IMG/VR virus record: IMGVR_UViG_3300023180_000100
Span: 1-48,146 of that record
DNA length: 48,146 bases
Origin: a virus
Strand: one strand, 5' to 3'
The notes under the pieces were generated by a model, which did no database searches, was not told the DNA's origin, and saw only the letters and a program-made list of their open reading frames with translations. A program made the position numbers and the translations under genes. Below, piece after piece: positions 9,871 through 19,808 of this stretch (its first letter is position 1; every line of letters starts with the position of its first letter).

Positions 9871-12800
9871 TTAATATGTACCACCATCAAGGGTACCGTA
9901 AATAAGTCCCTCTATTTTTACACCATCTGCCGTAGACCAAATTCTACCTCCACCGGTTGTATTTGTATTAGCTGCATTGCCCATATAGGGATGGTTTAAA
10001 CATTGATATGCAATTGTTCTAGGTCCATAATCATGAACTCTGATTTGAGACCAAGTATTGCCAACATTAATATCCCCGGCTGTTCCACTATAGATTACTT
10101 TTGCTGCAGAGTCGGTAATAGAACCATTTCTTTCATTATCAAAATAGAATCTTATGTCATGTGTAGACATTGAAGAATCGTTTTGATGGAATCTATATGT
10201 AGTACCAGGTTGAAGATCTAAATGAGGAGCTTGAATTTCTCTTGCTGTATATAAATCATCTGAATCAAAGGCAATGTAATAACCTTTCGCAGAGCCTGAA
10301 CCATAATAACGATGTGCTGATGTCTTAAAGCCAGATCTTACATAAATGTTAATAATATCATCACCATAGCTATCAACTAGGCCTACTAATGCTGGAATGT
10401 TTGTATTAGCATTATCAGAATCTCTGCCACCATAGGTTCTTAGAATGGTGTTGTTATCAACTATAAATGAACCATTACTATCATCATTTATTGTAACTCT
10501 ACCTGAAGCAGTAATATCCGCAACTGATGGATTTGTATTAAGTGATATTAGACCTGATGCAGAATCATATACAATGTTAGATCCTGCTACCATTACATCT
10601 CTTGCACGTTGTGATGTAAAGTCAGAATCAAGTATGAGTGTTGCAAAACTGCCACCATCGGCTGTATTAATAATAAATTCACCTGTAGCAGAATCGAATG
10701 ATGTGGATGATACTCCTGCAACACTAACTGATCCCGCAGAATCTAATTGACCCTGGGCATTAACCGTAAAGACTGGCACTTGAGATGCAGAACCATATGT
10801 ACCTGCAGTGACTGTGGTATTGGTAATAGAAATATCACCTGATGCTACCGTAATTCCAGTACCACCAACCAATCTTGCGTCAATATCACTATCAACCCTA
10901 GTTGCTGTATAATAAAGATTTAAGGAACCTTCACCTAAACTATCTGTAGTTTGTTGTGATAGGTCGTATTTCAGTTGAGTATTATCAGAATCAACTACTT
11001 GTAGTAAACCATTCGTACTGTGTTTCTTAAGAGTAATTTTTGGGCCAGTACCACCTAGATCAATTTCTAGACCTCTCATAGGCACTCTGTCGAATGCAGG
11101 ATTATGGAATCTTACTCCGCCATCATTTGAGTCAACAGATATAAGAGTGCCACCAAGATTAATTGTGTTTCCAGATAGATATAAATCTTTCCAACGGTAG
11201 TTTGAATCCCCTAGATCGTATGTCTCATTGATTGCAGGAACTAAATGACCATCAATTGTTTGAATGGCTATTCCAAAATCCGAATCAAAATTATCTGCTG
11301 TGTAAACTTGTTCTACGTCAAAACTAAATTCACCGGTTTGATTATTATATGTTAAATCTCCACTGGCAGTAAAGTAACCTCTTATGTCTTGTTTATAGTA
11401 ACTTTCTAGTTCTGCAGAGTCAATTTTTATTTCACCTGCATTATAATTAATACCAGTCCCGCCTGTAAAATGAGCTTGTGTCTCAGCCGCGGAAGGGCCT
11501 GTATATGTAATAATACCAGTTGTAGGAGCATAACTTAAAGATCCATCTCCTCCAGTATCCGTAACAGAAATAGCATGTTTAGCGTCACTGTCTGCTCTTG
11601 TATCAGTATAATAAAGATTTGTTGAACCTTCATTAAGAGCATCAGTAGTATGGTTTTGGAGAGTGGATACCTGACCCGTAACATTACCGGTTAGATTACC
11701 ATAACCCATACTAAATTGAACAGGAGCCAGTGCAAATGTTGGATCGCTTGTGTTAATATTGCCTTCAGGTTCCGGTTGATACCCCGTAAAGAATTTCCAA
11801 CGTTGATCAGATACATCTCTAAACAAACCAGAATGTGCATATGAATCAGCTGGGTTATTATAGTTACCAGCAATACCAATTTGTACGTTAATTGGAGAAG
11901 CTGTACCTTTCCATCTATCACCTTGGGTGTGACCTGTAGACGCACCAAATGTAATTACCTGATTGTCTTGTCCAGCCAGCATAGCAGCTAAACCATCGGT
12001 AGACAAATTCCATTCAGTCAATCCAGTGCCAGCTGAATCAAAATATTCTATAGAACTAAAGTCTGAATCTTTGGCCCACTCAATTACATCTTGAGCACCT
12101 GCAGTTTTAATTCTAACCCAATAAGTAGTAGTTGCTTCACCGGTAAAGTGTCCCGATATTGTCGCATCATCAAGACCCGTACCACCTGAGCCTAAACCCT
12201 GGAAGTTAGTACCAGCTTCGCCAATAGTATCACCACCCCCAAGATAAATGAATGTGTCAGAAACATTTAGTGCTGCTGAAGATGAAGTGGTTTGTGTACC
12301 AAGAACCTGTAGGTTACCCGCAATAGTAACATTACCATCAATACGGGTAGCACCAGTTACACGGAACCTTTCAAAGGTATGATCATACAATGTAACATAT
12401 AAAGAACCACCAGCACCAGCAGAATCTGCAGTTAGACAAGTACCAACATCCATAGGATAATTTGGATATTCAGGAGCAGTTGAAGTAAGAGCACCTGGTG
12501 TATTAAATCCTAAATGTACTCTTTCACCTTCTGTAAGATTAGATGTGTCTATTCCATTAAGCACACCACGAACAACCACATACCCATGTGAGCCATCAGC
12601 AATAGTCTCACCGGCAAGACCTATAACATCTTTTTTATTTACATCAGAAGCATCTGCTAATGCTATGTGAGGATGACGTCCATGTATTGGATGCCCCGGA
12701 ATATGAACTCCGGTAATATAAACAGGCTTACCTTTTTCAATTGTTGTACCAGAATTGTTTCTGGCTCTAATCCATTCTCTTTCACCTAAAAGGATATCTA

Positions 12801-15162
12801 GGCTGTCGCTTGCACCTTGTAGGTAAAGAGTCTTAGCATCTTGATTATACCACAATCTACCTTCTTGATATGATGGTGCTGATAGGTAATCAGTGGGTTC
12901 AAATTCAATAAAACCATTTTCTTTAATTAAGAGATTATCATTAACAATTGCTGAAGTAGATTTAAGATTAGTAATTACACCACTATCAGCATTAAATTGA
13001 GAAATATATGCGGAATCAATTGATACTTGACCAAATGTGGCCGTATCAATATCACCGGTAATAACATTTAAATTTGTTATACGTGCTGAATCAATTAAAG
13101 CATCTACTGCATTAAGATTAGTAATAGTACCTGAATCAATTGTAGCATTAGCAGATGTTAATGCATCTATATCACCAGTTGCTACATTAAGTTGTCCCGC
13201 ATATACTGAATCAAGAATTGCATTGGCAGATGTAAGAGTATCAATATCACCAGTTACAACGTTAAGTTGAATTGCATAAGCCGAGTCTGTAGTAAACTGA
13301 TCAATATCACCAGTTACAACATTTAGTGTTTGAGCTGAAATTGAATCTACTGCTAATTGTTGTATCTCGGCAGTATTGGCTTCCATATTAACAATGTTGA
13401 AGTTATTGATAAATGAAGAGTCAATATGTAATTGAGAAACATTTAGACTATCTACCGTCAATTGTGAAATATAGGCTGAATCAAATCTAGCATGCTTGGC
13501 TACAAGATCTACTGTTTGACCATTGGCATTTTTAACAGCAAGGGCACCATCACTATCTGATAATACAAGTGAGCCGAGATATATTGACTGACCAGAAAGA
13601 TATAGATCTTTCCATCTACGATTAAGTGAACCAAGATCATAAGTTGAATCAAGGTCTGGTAATATATTGCCTAATACATTTACACCACTATCGGTAGTTT
13701 GGAATTTAACCAAATTGTCATAGAATAGTCTTACGCCTTCACCAAGACGTTCGGCATCAAATAAAGTATTACCATCACCGGTCTTAAAGTATTGTTGATC
13801 AGACCATACTTCCACTTTGCCCGATGCATTATTTTTTACAAAGAAATTACTGCCATCATGATAAAGATCAACGTCTATACCATCTGTTGATCCTAAAGTA
13901 ATCTTTACATCATTTTGAAATCTAATGTCTTGGCCGAATGAATCAATTACCTGATCATAAGTTCCACCATCTGCAGTATTAATTCTAAATGTATTTAAAT
14001 TTGATAACCAGCTAGTTGAGTCAACACCAGCAACAGTTGTAGTCGTAATGTCATATAGACGACCATATCTATCAACAGTAAATGTTGGAATCTCGGTTGC
14101 TGAACCAAATGTACCAGAATCAACACCTGTAACGTTTAAATCAAAATAGTTAGAATCAGGATACCAATGTATGTTTACACTATTTTCAATTGCTTGATCT
14201 AGATCTGAGTCAAAGTCTTCACTAGTGTAAACCTGTTGGATGTCAACTGAAATGACTCCAGTATTAGCATCATATTGTAGGTCACCCGAAGTACTAATCA
14301 TACCTCTAATTGTAGATGTAGAGGTTGCGTCTCCTAATGCAGAATCAAATCTTGCTCTTGTATAATAAAGGTTATCACTTTCTTTTAAATCACTTGTAGA
14401 GAACGGACTAAGTGTTACGGCTGTAGTAAATGTTTGACCGTCAGCCGTTGATATGGTAATTTCACCACTATTGTCAGAAGAATCATATTCTAGATTTGTA
14501 ACACCAGCAACAGCAACTGTATTGATGGCGGTCACTTGCCCTTGATCATTTACGGTTAAAACTGGAACTTGTGCTCCTGAACCATATTCTCCAGGAGTTA
14601 CACCAGTTGAATCAACGTCTAATACAAGTCTGTATTCTGATCCAATTTTAGTGGCAGAGGTACTAATAGAATTACCACCAATAATTCTAAATGTCTCTGC
14701 ATCATAAAGAGAAATAGAATCAGTAAAATTATCATCAGTTACAAAGATAGCATGTTTAACTTTATCAACTTCACCATCTACATAGTGTTTTGTGGTAAGG
14801 TCTGAATCATTAAATGCGCCAAGAATGTCTTGTCTGAAAATATTAGCATTGCCTATACCAGTAAGAGTAATATTGCCAGTAACATCAACATTACCTTCAA
14901 TATTAAGATGATCATTAGCAAGAGATATAGTATCACTATCAATAGTAATCTCATCAATTTTTAATACGTTTAACTCTTGTCTATTAATAAAAGTCTGTGT
15001 ATCAGAATCAAATTGTAAAAGATCATTATCTGATAAATTAGTAAGATTAACACCTGTAATATTAAATATGGAAAATGCACCAGACGTTACCCTACGTATA
15101 GGTGTACCTACTATTACTTTTCTTACATAAGTACTTTTAGGCTGAGATGTTTGAATTGGCAT
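9871..15162 (-). CDS. Long tail fibre protein (1763 aa) with pentad repeats and cupredoxin-like end
   Basis: Starts at ATG 15162 with CGGAGA upstream. The N-terminus resembles an attachment region (TSQPKSTYVRKVIVGTP). Beta-rich segments follow, recurring as TPGEYGSGAQVPVLTVN-type units and DLGS-x-x-RRWKDLYLSG units (two copies, the second near residues 1310-1330). Residues about 560-750 are a run of five-residue steps (DSAYI/QLNV/ADI type) suggesting a beta-helix shaft. A central region (about 780-930) contains REWIRARN and GHPIHGRHPHIALADA. The C-terminus (about 1650-1735) has H1668 and C1721-x2-H1724-x2-M1727 in YQCLNHPYM, a divergent cupredoxin-like motif. I infer a major long or proximal tail fibre from size, repeats and position; which T4 fibre it replaces is not clear. 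Confidence 0.8.
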   Translation of the reverse strand: MPIQTSQPKSTYVRKVIVGTPIRRVTSGAFSIFNITGVNLTNLSDNDLLQFDSDTQTFINRQELNVLKIDEITIDSDTISLANDHLNIEGNVDVTGNITLTGIGNANIFRQDILGAFNDSDLTTKHYVDGEVDKVKHAIFVTDDNFTDSISLYDAETFRIIGGNSISTSATKIGSEYRLVLDVDSTGVTPGEYGSGAQVPVLTVNDQGQVTAINTVAVAGVTNLEYDSSDNSGEITISTADGQTFTTAVTLSPFSTSDLKESDNLYYTRARFDSALGDATSTSTIRGMISTSGDLQYDANTGVISVDIQQVYTSEDFDSDLDQAIENSVNIHWYPDSNYFDLNVTGVDSGTFGSATEIPTFTVDRYGRLYDITTTTVAGVDSTSWLSNLNTFRINTADGGTYDQVIDSFGQDIRFQNDVKITLGSTDGIDVDLYHDGSNFFVKNNASGKVEVWSDQQYFKTGDGNTLFDAERLGEGVRLFYDNLVKFQTTDSGVNVLGNILPDLDSTYDLGSLNRRWKDLYLSGQSIYLGSLVLSDSDGALAVKNANGQTVDLVAKHARFDSAYISQLTVDSLNVSQLHIDSSFINNFNIVNMEANTAEIQQLAVDSISAQTLNVVTGDIDQFTTDSAYAIQLNVVTGDIDTLTSANAILDSVYAGQLNVATGDIDALTSANATIDSGTITNLNAVDALIDSARITNLNVITGDIDTATFGQVSIDSAYISQFNADSGVITNLKSTSAIVNDNLLIKENGFIEFEPTDYLSAPSYQEGRLWYNQDAKTLYLQGASDSLDILLGEREWIRARNNSGTTIEKGKPVYITGVHIPGHPIHGRHPHIALADASDVNKKDVIGLAGETIADGSHGYVVVRGVLNGIDTSNLTEGERVHLGFNTPGALTSTAPEYPNYPMDVGTCLTADSAGAGGSLYVTLYDHTFERFRVTGATRIDGNVTIAGNLQVLGTQTTSSSAALNVSDTFIYLGGGDTIGEAGTNFQGLGSGGTGLDDATISGHFTGEATTTYWVRIKTAGAQDVIEWAKDSDFSSIEYFDSAGTGLTEWNLSTDGLAAMLAGQDNQVITFGASTGHTQGDRWKGTASPINVQIGIAGNYNNPADSYAHSGLFRDVSDQRWKFFTGYQPEPEGNINTSDPTFALAPVQFSMGYGNLTGNVTGQVSTLQNHTTDALNEGSTNLYYTDTRADSDAKHAISVTDTGGDGSLSYAPTTGIITYTGPSAAETQAHFTGGTGINYNAGEIKIDSAELESYYKQDIRGYFTASGDLTYNNQTGEFSFDVEQVYTADNFDSDFGIAIQTIDGHLVPAINETYDLGDSNYRWKDLYLSGNTINLGGTLISVDSNDGGVRFHNPAFDRVPMRGLEIDLGGTGPKITLKKHSTNGLLQVVDSDNTQLKYDLSQQTTDSLGEGSLNLYYTATRVDSDIDARLVGGTGITVASGDISITNTTVTAGTYGSASQVPVFTVNAQGQLDSAGSVSVAGVSSTSFDSATGEFIINTADGGSFATLILDSDFTSQRARDVMVAGSNIVYDSASGLISLNTNPSVADITASGRVTINDDSNGSFIVDNNTILRTYGGRDSDNANTNIPALVGLVDSYGDDIINIYVRSGFKTSAHRYYGSGSAKGYYIAFDSDDLYTAREIQAPHLDLQPGTTYRFHQNDSSMSTHDIRFYFDNERNGSITDSAAKVIYSGTAGDINVGNTWSQIRVHDYGPRTIAYQCLNHPYMGNAANTNTTGGGRIWSTADGVKIEGLIYGTLDGGTY

Positions 15163-15181
15163 TTAAGTCTCCGAAATTGCT

Positions 15182-15541
15182 TTATTCAGATCGTGGTTCT
15201 GTAACATTGGGTGTAACCTGAATTCTTCCCTCCATAACGCGTTCAATAATCTCGTTGTTATCACTGTCATAAAAAGATATGTTAATGTCATAAACATATC
15301 TGCCTGTATCCAACAGGGCGGTCTGAGCATTTGTAAGGGAGAGAGTAGCAATTCCGTCAGTAGATGGTGATGCAACTATTGTAGTAAATTCAATAGAAGT
15401 AGTTGCTGCATATGATTTTTTCATAGTACCTGTAATCGAATGATTAGCCAGGTTTTTAGTATTGCCATTTGCATCTTCAAGATGTAGTTCGATAGAGATA
15501 TCGCTACCTTTATCGATAGTAAATTCTTCGTATTGGGCCAT
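15182..15541 (-). CDS. Small BppU-N-like baseplate/fibre protein (119 aa)
   Basis: I chose the ATG at 15541 because GGAGAG precedes it at normal spacing. The frame extends upstream to 15574, but that start would leave only about 15 bases after the late promoter at 15596-15603 and adds an unlike MVCPTKKLESF leader. The protein begins MAQYEEFTIDKGSDISIELHL, then has NLANHSITGTMKKSY, SLTNAQTALLDTGRYVYDI and ERVMEGRIQVTP. This is the strand pattern of the N-terminal domain of BppU-type upper baseplate proteins (an Ig-like sandwich). It lies 20 bp upstream of the 1763-residue fibre gene, so a connector between baseplate and fibre is plausible but inferred. Confidence 0.72.
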   Translation of the reverse strand: MAQYEEFTIDKGSDISIELHLEDANGNTKNLANHSITGTMKKSYAATTSIEFTTIVASPSTDGIATLSLTNAQTALLDTGRYVYDINISFYDSDNNEIIERVMEGRIQVTPNVTEPRSE

Positions 15542-15595
15542 AAAACTCTCCAGTTTCTTTGTCGGACACACCACGTGCCCCTGCTCCGTTGTTCT

Positions 15596-15603
15596 TATTT
15601 ATA
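15596..15603 (-). promoter_or_regulatory. T4-type late promoter box
   Basis: Perfect TATAAATA on the minus strand in the gap between the 860-residue adhesin gene (stop at 15628) and the small gene starting at 15541. The distance to that ATG is 55 bp. It would drive the small protein and the 1763-residue fibre. Confidence 0.7.
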
Positions 15604-15627
15604 AGAAAAAGAAACTTAAAGAGTTAA

Positions 15628-18210
15628 TTAATAAGATATATCTGTTGTGTCTGTGTGAACGCCATACATAGTACCACTGTCAATTAAGAAAGAGGTACCT
15701 TCAATACTAGCACCGCCTGATGATGTATAACTGCCTGAAGCCCAGCTATTACTTGCTGCGCCAGCTTGTCCGTATCCACCGCCGCCGCCATTCCAGTATC
15801 CTAAACTACCACATCCATTTCCGCCAGTACCAGTAGCACTTCCTATACCACCACCATGACCATAAGTACCAGAATTACAAACACTAGTAGTATTAGATAT
15901 ATTTGAGACGTCACGGCCACCCCATCCACCACTTCCCCAAATGTTTTGAGTAGCGTCTAATATACTAGTACCACCGCTTGCATATCTATAACCACCTGCA
16001 CCGCCACCTTCTCCACCTAGAGCTCTAGGAGAAGATGGATTAGTTGGGTTGCCTTGTTTTACTGCCCATCCATCAAACCCTCTCGCATATGGAAGGCCAC
16101 TTAGACTTACACCTGAGGTATCAATGCCTCGTAGTGATTCACCCGCAATACTTTGAGTGTAATTATCTCCTGAAACGGTCATAGGAACAACACCATCTGC
16201 ATTGGAATCCAATGCATCCATCATTATACTATATACACCGCCGTGGCCGCCTCCAGCACCACCACCACCAGCTTTACCACTACCTCCGCCACCACCGCCT
16301 GCAATAACGGCGCCGGGCCTGTTGATAATAGTTGTGCCTGAAACCCACGGTTGGATTTTAATCGCGGGACTACCATCCCTACCATTAGAATCTCCCAACC
16401 ATTCCGAACCTCCATTACCACCACGGCCCATTATAATACCAGCATTTGTTATAGTAATATTATCAGTATCTATTAGTAATCCCGGTTGAGTACTATCATC
16501 AGAATAAACAAATGAATTACTATCAATAAAAATAGAACCTCCCGGTTCAACAAGCTCTGAAGCTCTAACACCTGGAAGCATACCCCTTAATGTAAAACTG
16601 CCGGATCTATTTGTATAAGATGCAGAATCATCAAGTCTGTTTTCATTATATTTGCCCATATCTGTATCCATACCTAAATTAAAAGCAAATTTTTCGTGTG
16701 AATTTATTTTATAGGTATCATATAAATACACAGCTCCATGGTACGGTGATGGTGATACACCCGGAACATTCTTTATACGTGATGGGTCTGATACTGCTAT
16801 TTTACCTTCGCCGATAGCAACACATTGACCATATCCACCACCATTAGGTGCATATGTCCAGGGATAAAGAGTTGTTTCTAAAACAAGAGATCCATTGGCG
16901 TCACTGTCAGTTTGGTAAATAGTGGGAAGTCTAAGTACTTCAACATATCCAGCTCCATTATTAGTAGAAACAGTGTCAGGAAATAAGGTTTGTGGAGCTC
17001 CAGCAACAATACGTCCATCACCAATGGCAACCGACATTCCTAGATGATCTCCTGCCGCAGCCCCTTTTCTATAACCTATATAATTGCCATTAAGATCATA
17101 TACATATACAGCACCTTTTTGGTTGAATGCATTTGGGTCACCAACCACAATCATATTATGACCAATGTCTACACACATTCCAAATGTATTGCCAAAAACC
17201 TGAGATGTAGTATAAACATTGTTATTAGCCACACCACCACCATTAGCTTGCGCTTCAGTTTTATTTGCTGAAGTACCACCAATAATTTTAGTAATTTTCA
17301 CCCCATTAAGATCAAAAATATAAATGGCTCCAGTTTGATATCCATTGCCGGCTGCAGTGCGATATCCAGGTGCACCTGCTACAATACGGCCACAACCAAT
17401 TGCAACGTCGTGGCCCATCATAGCATAACAACCTTCAGTAGAACTTGTGGGTGTATATCCATCATCATAATTATAAATATGCGCCAACATATATACATCT
17501 TGTGCCCTGCCAAGGTTAGCAGATCTACCACCTCCACCATATTCAAAGATCATTATAGAACCTCTACCGTGAGCTTTGCCACCAAATGATGGATTTGGAT
17601 CGTGAGCACCAGGTGCGCCCATTACAATTCTATTTTCATTAATAGCAACTGACCATCCAAAATGATCATAGAACTCCCATCCTACTTGGACCTGACCTAG
17701 TTTTTCCCCATTAAGATTATAAAGGTCACAACGACCTCGTTCTGACACATCATCCTGATTACCACCAACGATTAAACCCTGCCCAATAGCCCACGACCCT
17801 CTCTTAGCATTGGTAAAACTACTTGACGCGTCATATGGCAACAGTGTTCTTCTAAACTGACCATTAAGGCCAAAAATATCAAGCCTTCCATCTATATTAC
17901 CTGCAGCACCCGTATACGGAGAATTTGCTATTAAAAGGCCATTACCTATTTGAATACTCTTGGATCTCTTATACTGATTATAATCAGGGTTTTCTTGCGC
18001 CTTGTAGTTAAACACCGTATATGTACCACCCTGAGTCCTATCAACTGGATCTTGTAACCAGAGAGGGGCGCTTATACTAGAATAATTATCTTGGGTTCCG
18101 TCCTGTGGCCATGACTGTCCATAATCAGCATATGTGGCTAATAAAGACTGTTGAGAATCATGTTCAACATTAAAATGTGTTCCCATTGTTCTTGTTGAAG
18201 AAAAAAACAT
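15628..18210 (-). CDS. FG-GAP propeller protein with glycine-rich adhesin-like tip (860 aa)
   Basis: Starts at an ATG overlapping the upstream stop (TAATG), with GAGGCG before it. Residues about 1-500 are FG-GAP/integrin-alpha-like blades, seen as recurring A(I/C)G-x-G(R/K)IV(A/V)GAPG units followed by YDLNG or FDLNG strands. Residues about 540-600 form a beta-solenoid-like segment ending ITNAGIIMGRGGNGG. Residues about 650-850 are extremely glycine-rich (GGGGGGSGKAGGGGAGGG and later GGGGGYGQAG). Glycine-rich loops in packed polyglycine helices form the receptor-binding tip of some T-even adhesins (gp38 of T2/S16 type). I infer a receptor-binding protein. It is the last of three tandem propeller paralogues and the only one with the glycine-rich tip. 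Confidence 0.8.
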   Translation of the reverse strand: MFFSSTRTMGTHFNVEHDSQQSLLATYADYGQSWPQDGTQDNYSSISAPLWLQDPVDRTQGGTYTVFNYKAQENPDYNQYKRSKSIQIGNGLLIANSPYTGAAGNIDGRLDIFGLNGQFRRTLLPYDASSSFTNAKRGSWAIGQGLIVGGNQDDVSERGRCDLYNLNGEKLGQVQVGWEFYDHFGWSVAINENRIVMGAPGAHDPNPSFGGKAHGRGSIMIFEYGGGGRSANLGRAQDVYMLAHIYNYDDGYTPTSSTEGCYAMMGHDVAIGCGRIVAGAPGYRTAAGNGYQTGAIYIFDLNGVKITKIIGGTSANKTEAQANGGGVANNNVYTTSQVFGNTFGMCVDIGHNMIVVGDPNAFNQKGAVYVYDLNGNYIGYRKGAAAGDHLGMSVAIGDGRIVAGAPQTLFPDTVSTNNGAGYVEVLRLPTIYQTDSDANGSLVLETTLYPWTYAPNGGGYGQCVAIGEGKIAVSDPSRIKNVPGVSPSPYHGAVYLYDTYKINSHEKFAFNLGMDTDMGKYNENRLDDSASYTNRSGSFTLRGMLPGVRASELVEPGGSIFIDSNSFVYSDDSTQPGLLIDTDNITITNAGIIMGRGGNGGSEWLGDSNGRDGSPAIKIQPWVSGTTIINRPGAVIAGGGGGGSGKAGGGGAGGGHGGVYSIMMDALDSNADGVVPMTVSGDNYTQSIAGESLRGIDTSGVSLSGLPYARGFDGWAVKQGNPTNPSSPRALGGEGGGAGGYRYASGGTSILDATQNIWGSGGWGGRDVSNISNTTSVCNSGTYGHGGGIGSATGTGGNGCGSLGYWNGGGGGYGQAGAASNSWASGSYTSSGGASIEGTSFLIDSGTMYGVHTDTTDISY

Positions 18211-19808
18211 TATACGCCTCTAATACTTTGATCATAGACACTACTGCGTCTTTTTGGTGTTTCGTATATATAGAATGCTCCACTGTCAACGTTTTGATAA
18301 ATTAGGTCATCACCCCAATTTTCATCACCATGATCCAAAACAACAATTGTTTCATCAACTGATGACATATATTTGCCCCAGCCACTTGGTCTGCCGAAAA
18401 GATATCCCCAACCGGCACCACCTCTAATTGAATCTAATAAATTACCTTCAAGATCAAATATTCTCAAATGACCTCCTAAGGATCCTCCAGAACCTGCTAT
18501 AGTAATTTGATTGTTTGCTATAGACATGGTTAGAGGATTCATATTAGCCATACCCTCTACTTTAAATTGAAATTGTCCCTCTAAGCCGTAAATATATGCA
18601 GCACCTTGATTGTTATTATACCATGGAGCCAATACACCCACAAGCCCACAACCTATGGCTACATGATGTCCAAAGCCATCATTGTTACTTAAATTGCGAT
18701 CAGGGTTGGCCAATTTTCTTAAAGGATTTAAAGATGTACTGTACAAAAATGCTGAACCAGGTCCATGCCCATCATAATAAAAATTATTTGTTCCATCACC
18801 GGGTGCTCCTATAACAACCCTCCCAAATCCTGCTGCCAAAGATTCTCCAAATTGTGGGTTTGAATACCACTGAGCAGAATCTCCTAAAGAATCAACCATA
18901 CCAAAAAATCCAACTGGGTATTGACCATCTGCATAAGCGTTAGTAAGATTAAGAGCAGATGGTAGATGTGTCTGCCATTTATTATTAGCCGATCCAATTG
19001 ATCCTGAATTATAATTGTATTGACCACTAGTATGAGCATATACTCTACCAGGCCTTTCATTAGAACCATAACTAGCTGTACCGGTAGTTGAATAGTTACT
19101 ATCCATATAATGATCTGATGATATACATAAAGAAAATCCAGGGTATGTTCCCCCAGTAATTGCCAATTGTTTTGATTGCTTAGACCATCCAGTTTCACGT
19201 GAATTGTCTAAACCGTTCATACTTTTATGTCTATCAACGTGGCCAATATATCTACCATCGGCTGCTCTGTAAAAAACAATATGACCCTGATTTTCTGAAG
19301 CAGCCTGATTTGCACCAGCGGCAAAGTTAAGAGTTATTAAATTTCCATTATTATCACTGTCATGGGCTCCACCAACTCTTATTGCCAATATACCATTACC
19401 AACCGCAACGGCTTCTCCAAAACGCAGACCGTCTCTCATACCTGGTGTAAATTCTTCACCCCCAAACTCAGGATCTGTGCCATCCGGAAGGGTTGTGGCA
19501 TTAACAGGATCAATTTTATAAAGTTCTTCACCCTTTTTATTATATACAATAACGCGGCCCATACCTTCGAAGGGCGAGCCATAGGTCCAACTTTGTTGAC
19601 TTTGTACTATAATACCACATCCAGCCACCATTTGCTGGTTGTTACCACCTCCAACTGTTACATTTATCTTTTTTTGTGTATAATCAGTTGTTAGGTGTGA
19701 ATAATTTTCTTTGGGATTAGATACAATAATATCCCTATCATCTAATACTAATTTTTTGGCAGCTGGTGGATTATTATTAGTAGGATCGTTATCTATATAA
19801 AAAGCCAT
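18210..19808 (-). CDS. FG-GAP beta-propeller virion protein (532 aa)
   Basis: ATG at 19808 with GGAGATAAG upstream and a stop-start overlap with the previous gene. The body consists of repeated blades of the type GFGRVVIGAPGDG, AIGCGLVGVLAP and AAGFGRVVIG, each followed by a Y/F-x-LEG-type strand. This is the FG-GAP/integrin-alpha-like propeller pattern. It resembles the 529-residue gene upstream and the N-terminal part of the 860-residue gene downstream, so the three are probably tandem paralogues. No signal peptide or membrane segment is seen. A role as a peripheral tail protein or adhesin is inferred from its place among fibre genes. Confidence 0.78.
   Translation of the reverse strand: MAFYIDNDPTNNNPPAAKKLVLDDRDIIVSNPKENYSHLTTDYTQKKINVTVGGGNNQQMVAGCGIIVQSQQSWTYGSPFEGMGRVIVYNKKGEELYKIDPVNATTLPDGTDPEFGGEEFTPGMRDGLRFGEAVAVGNGILAIRVGGAHDSDNNGNLITLNFAAGANQAASENQGHIVFYRAADGRYIGHVDRHKSMNGLDNSRETGWSKQSKQLAITGGTYPGFSLCISSDHYMDSNYSTTGTASYGSNERPGRVYAHTSGQYNYNSGSIGSANNKWQTHLPSALNLTNAYADGQYPVGFFGMVDSLGDSAQWYSNPQFGESLAAGFGRVVIGAPGDGTNNFYYDGHGPGSAFLYSTSLNPLRKLANPDRNLSNNDGFGHHVAIGCGLVGVLAPWYNNNQGAAYIYGLEGQFQFKVEGMANMNPLTMSIANNQITIAGSGGSLGGHLRIFDLEGNLLDSIRGGAGWGYLFGRPSGWGKYMSSVDETIVVLDHGDENWGDDLIYQNVDSGAFYIYETPKRRSSVYDQSIRGV

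Noticed and set aside
15542-15574. Upstream start for the small BppU-N-like gene
   Set aside because: No ribosome site precedes it, and it would nearly touch the predicted transcript start. The ATG at 15541 has GGAGAG at good spacing.
16721-16728. Perfect TATAAATA on the plus strand
   Set aside because: It lies inside the 860-residue minus-strand gene with no plus-strand gene after it. A few chance matches are expected in DNA this rich in A and T.
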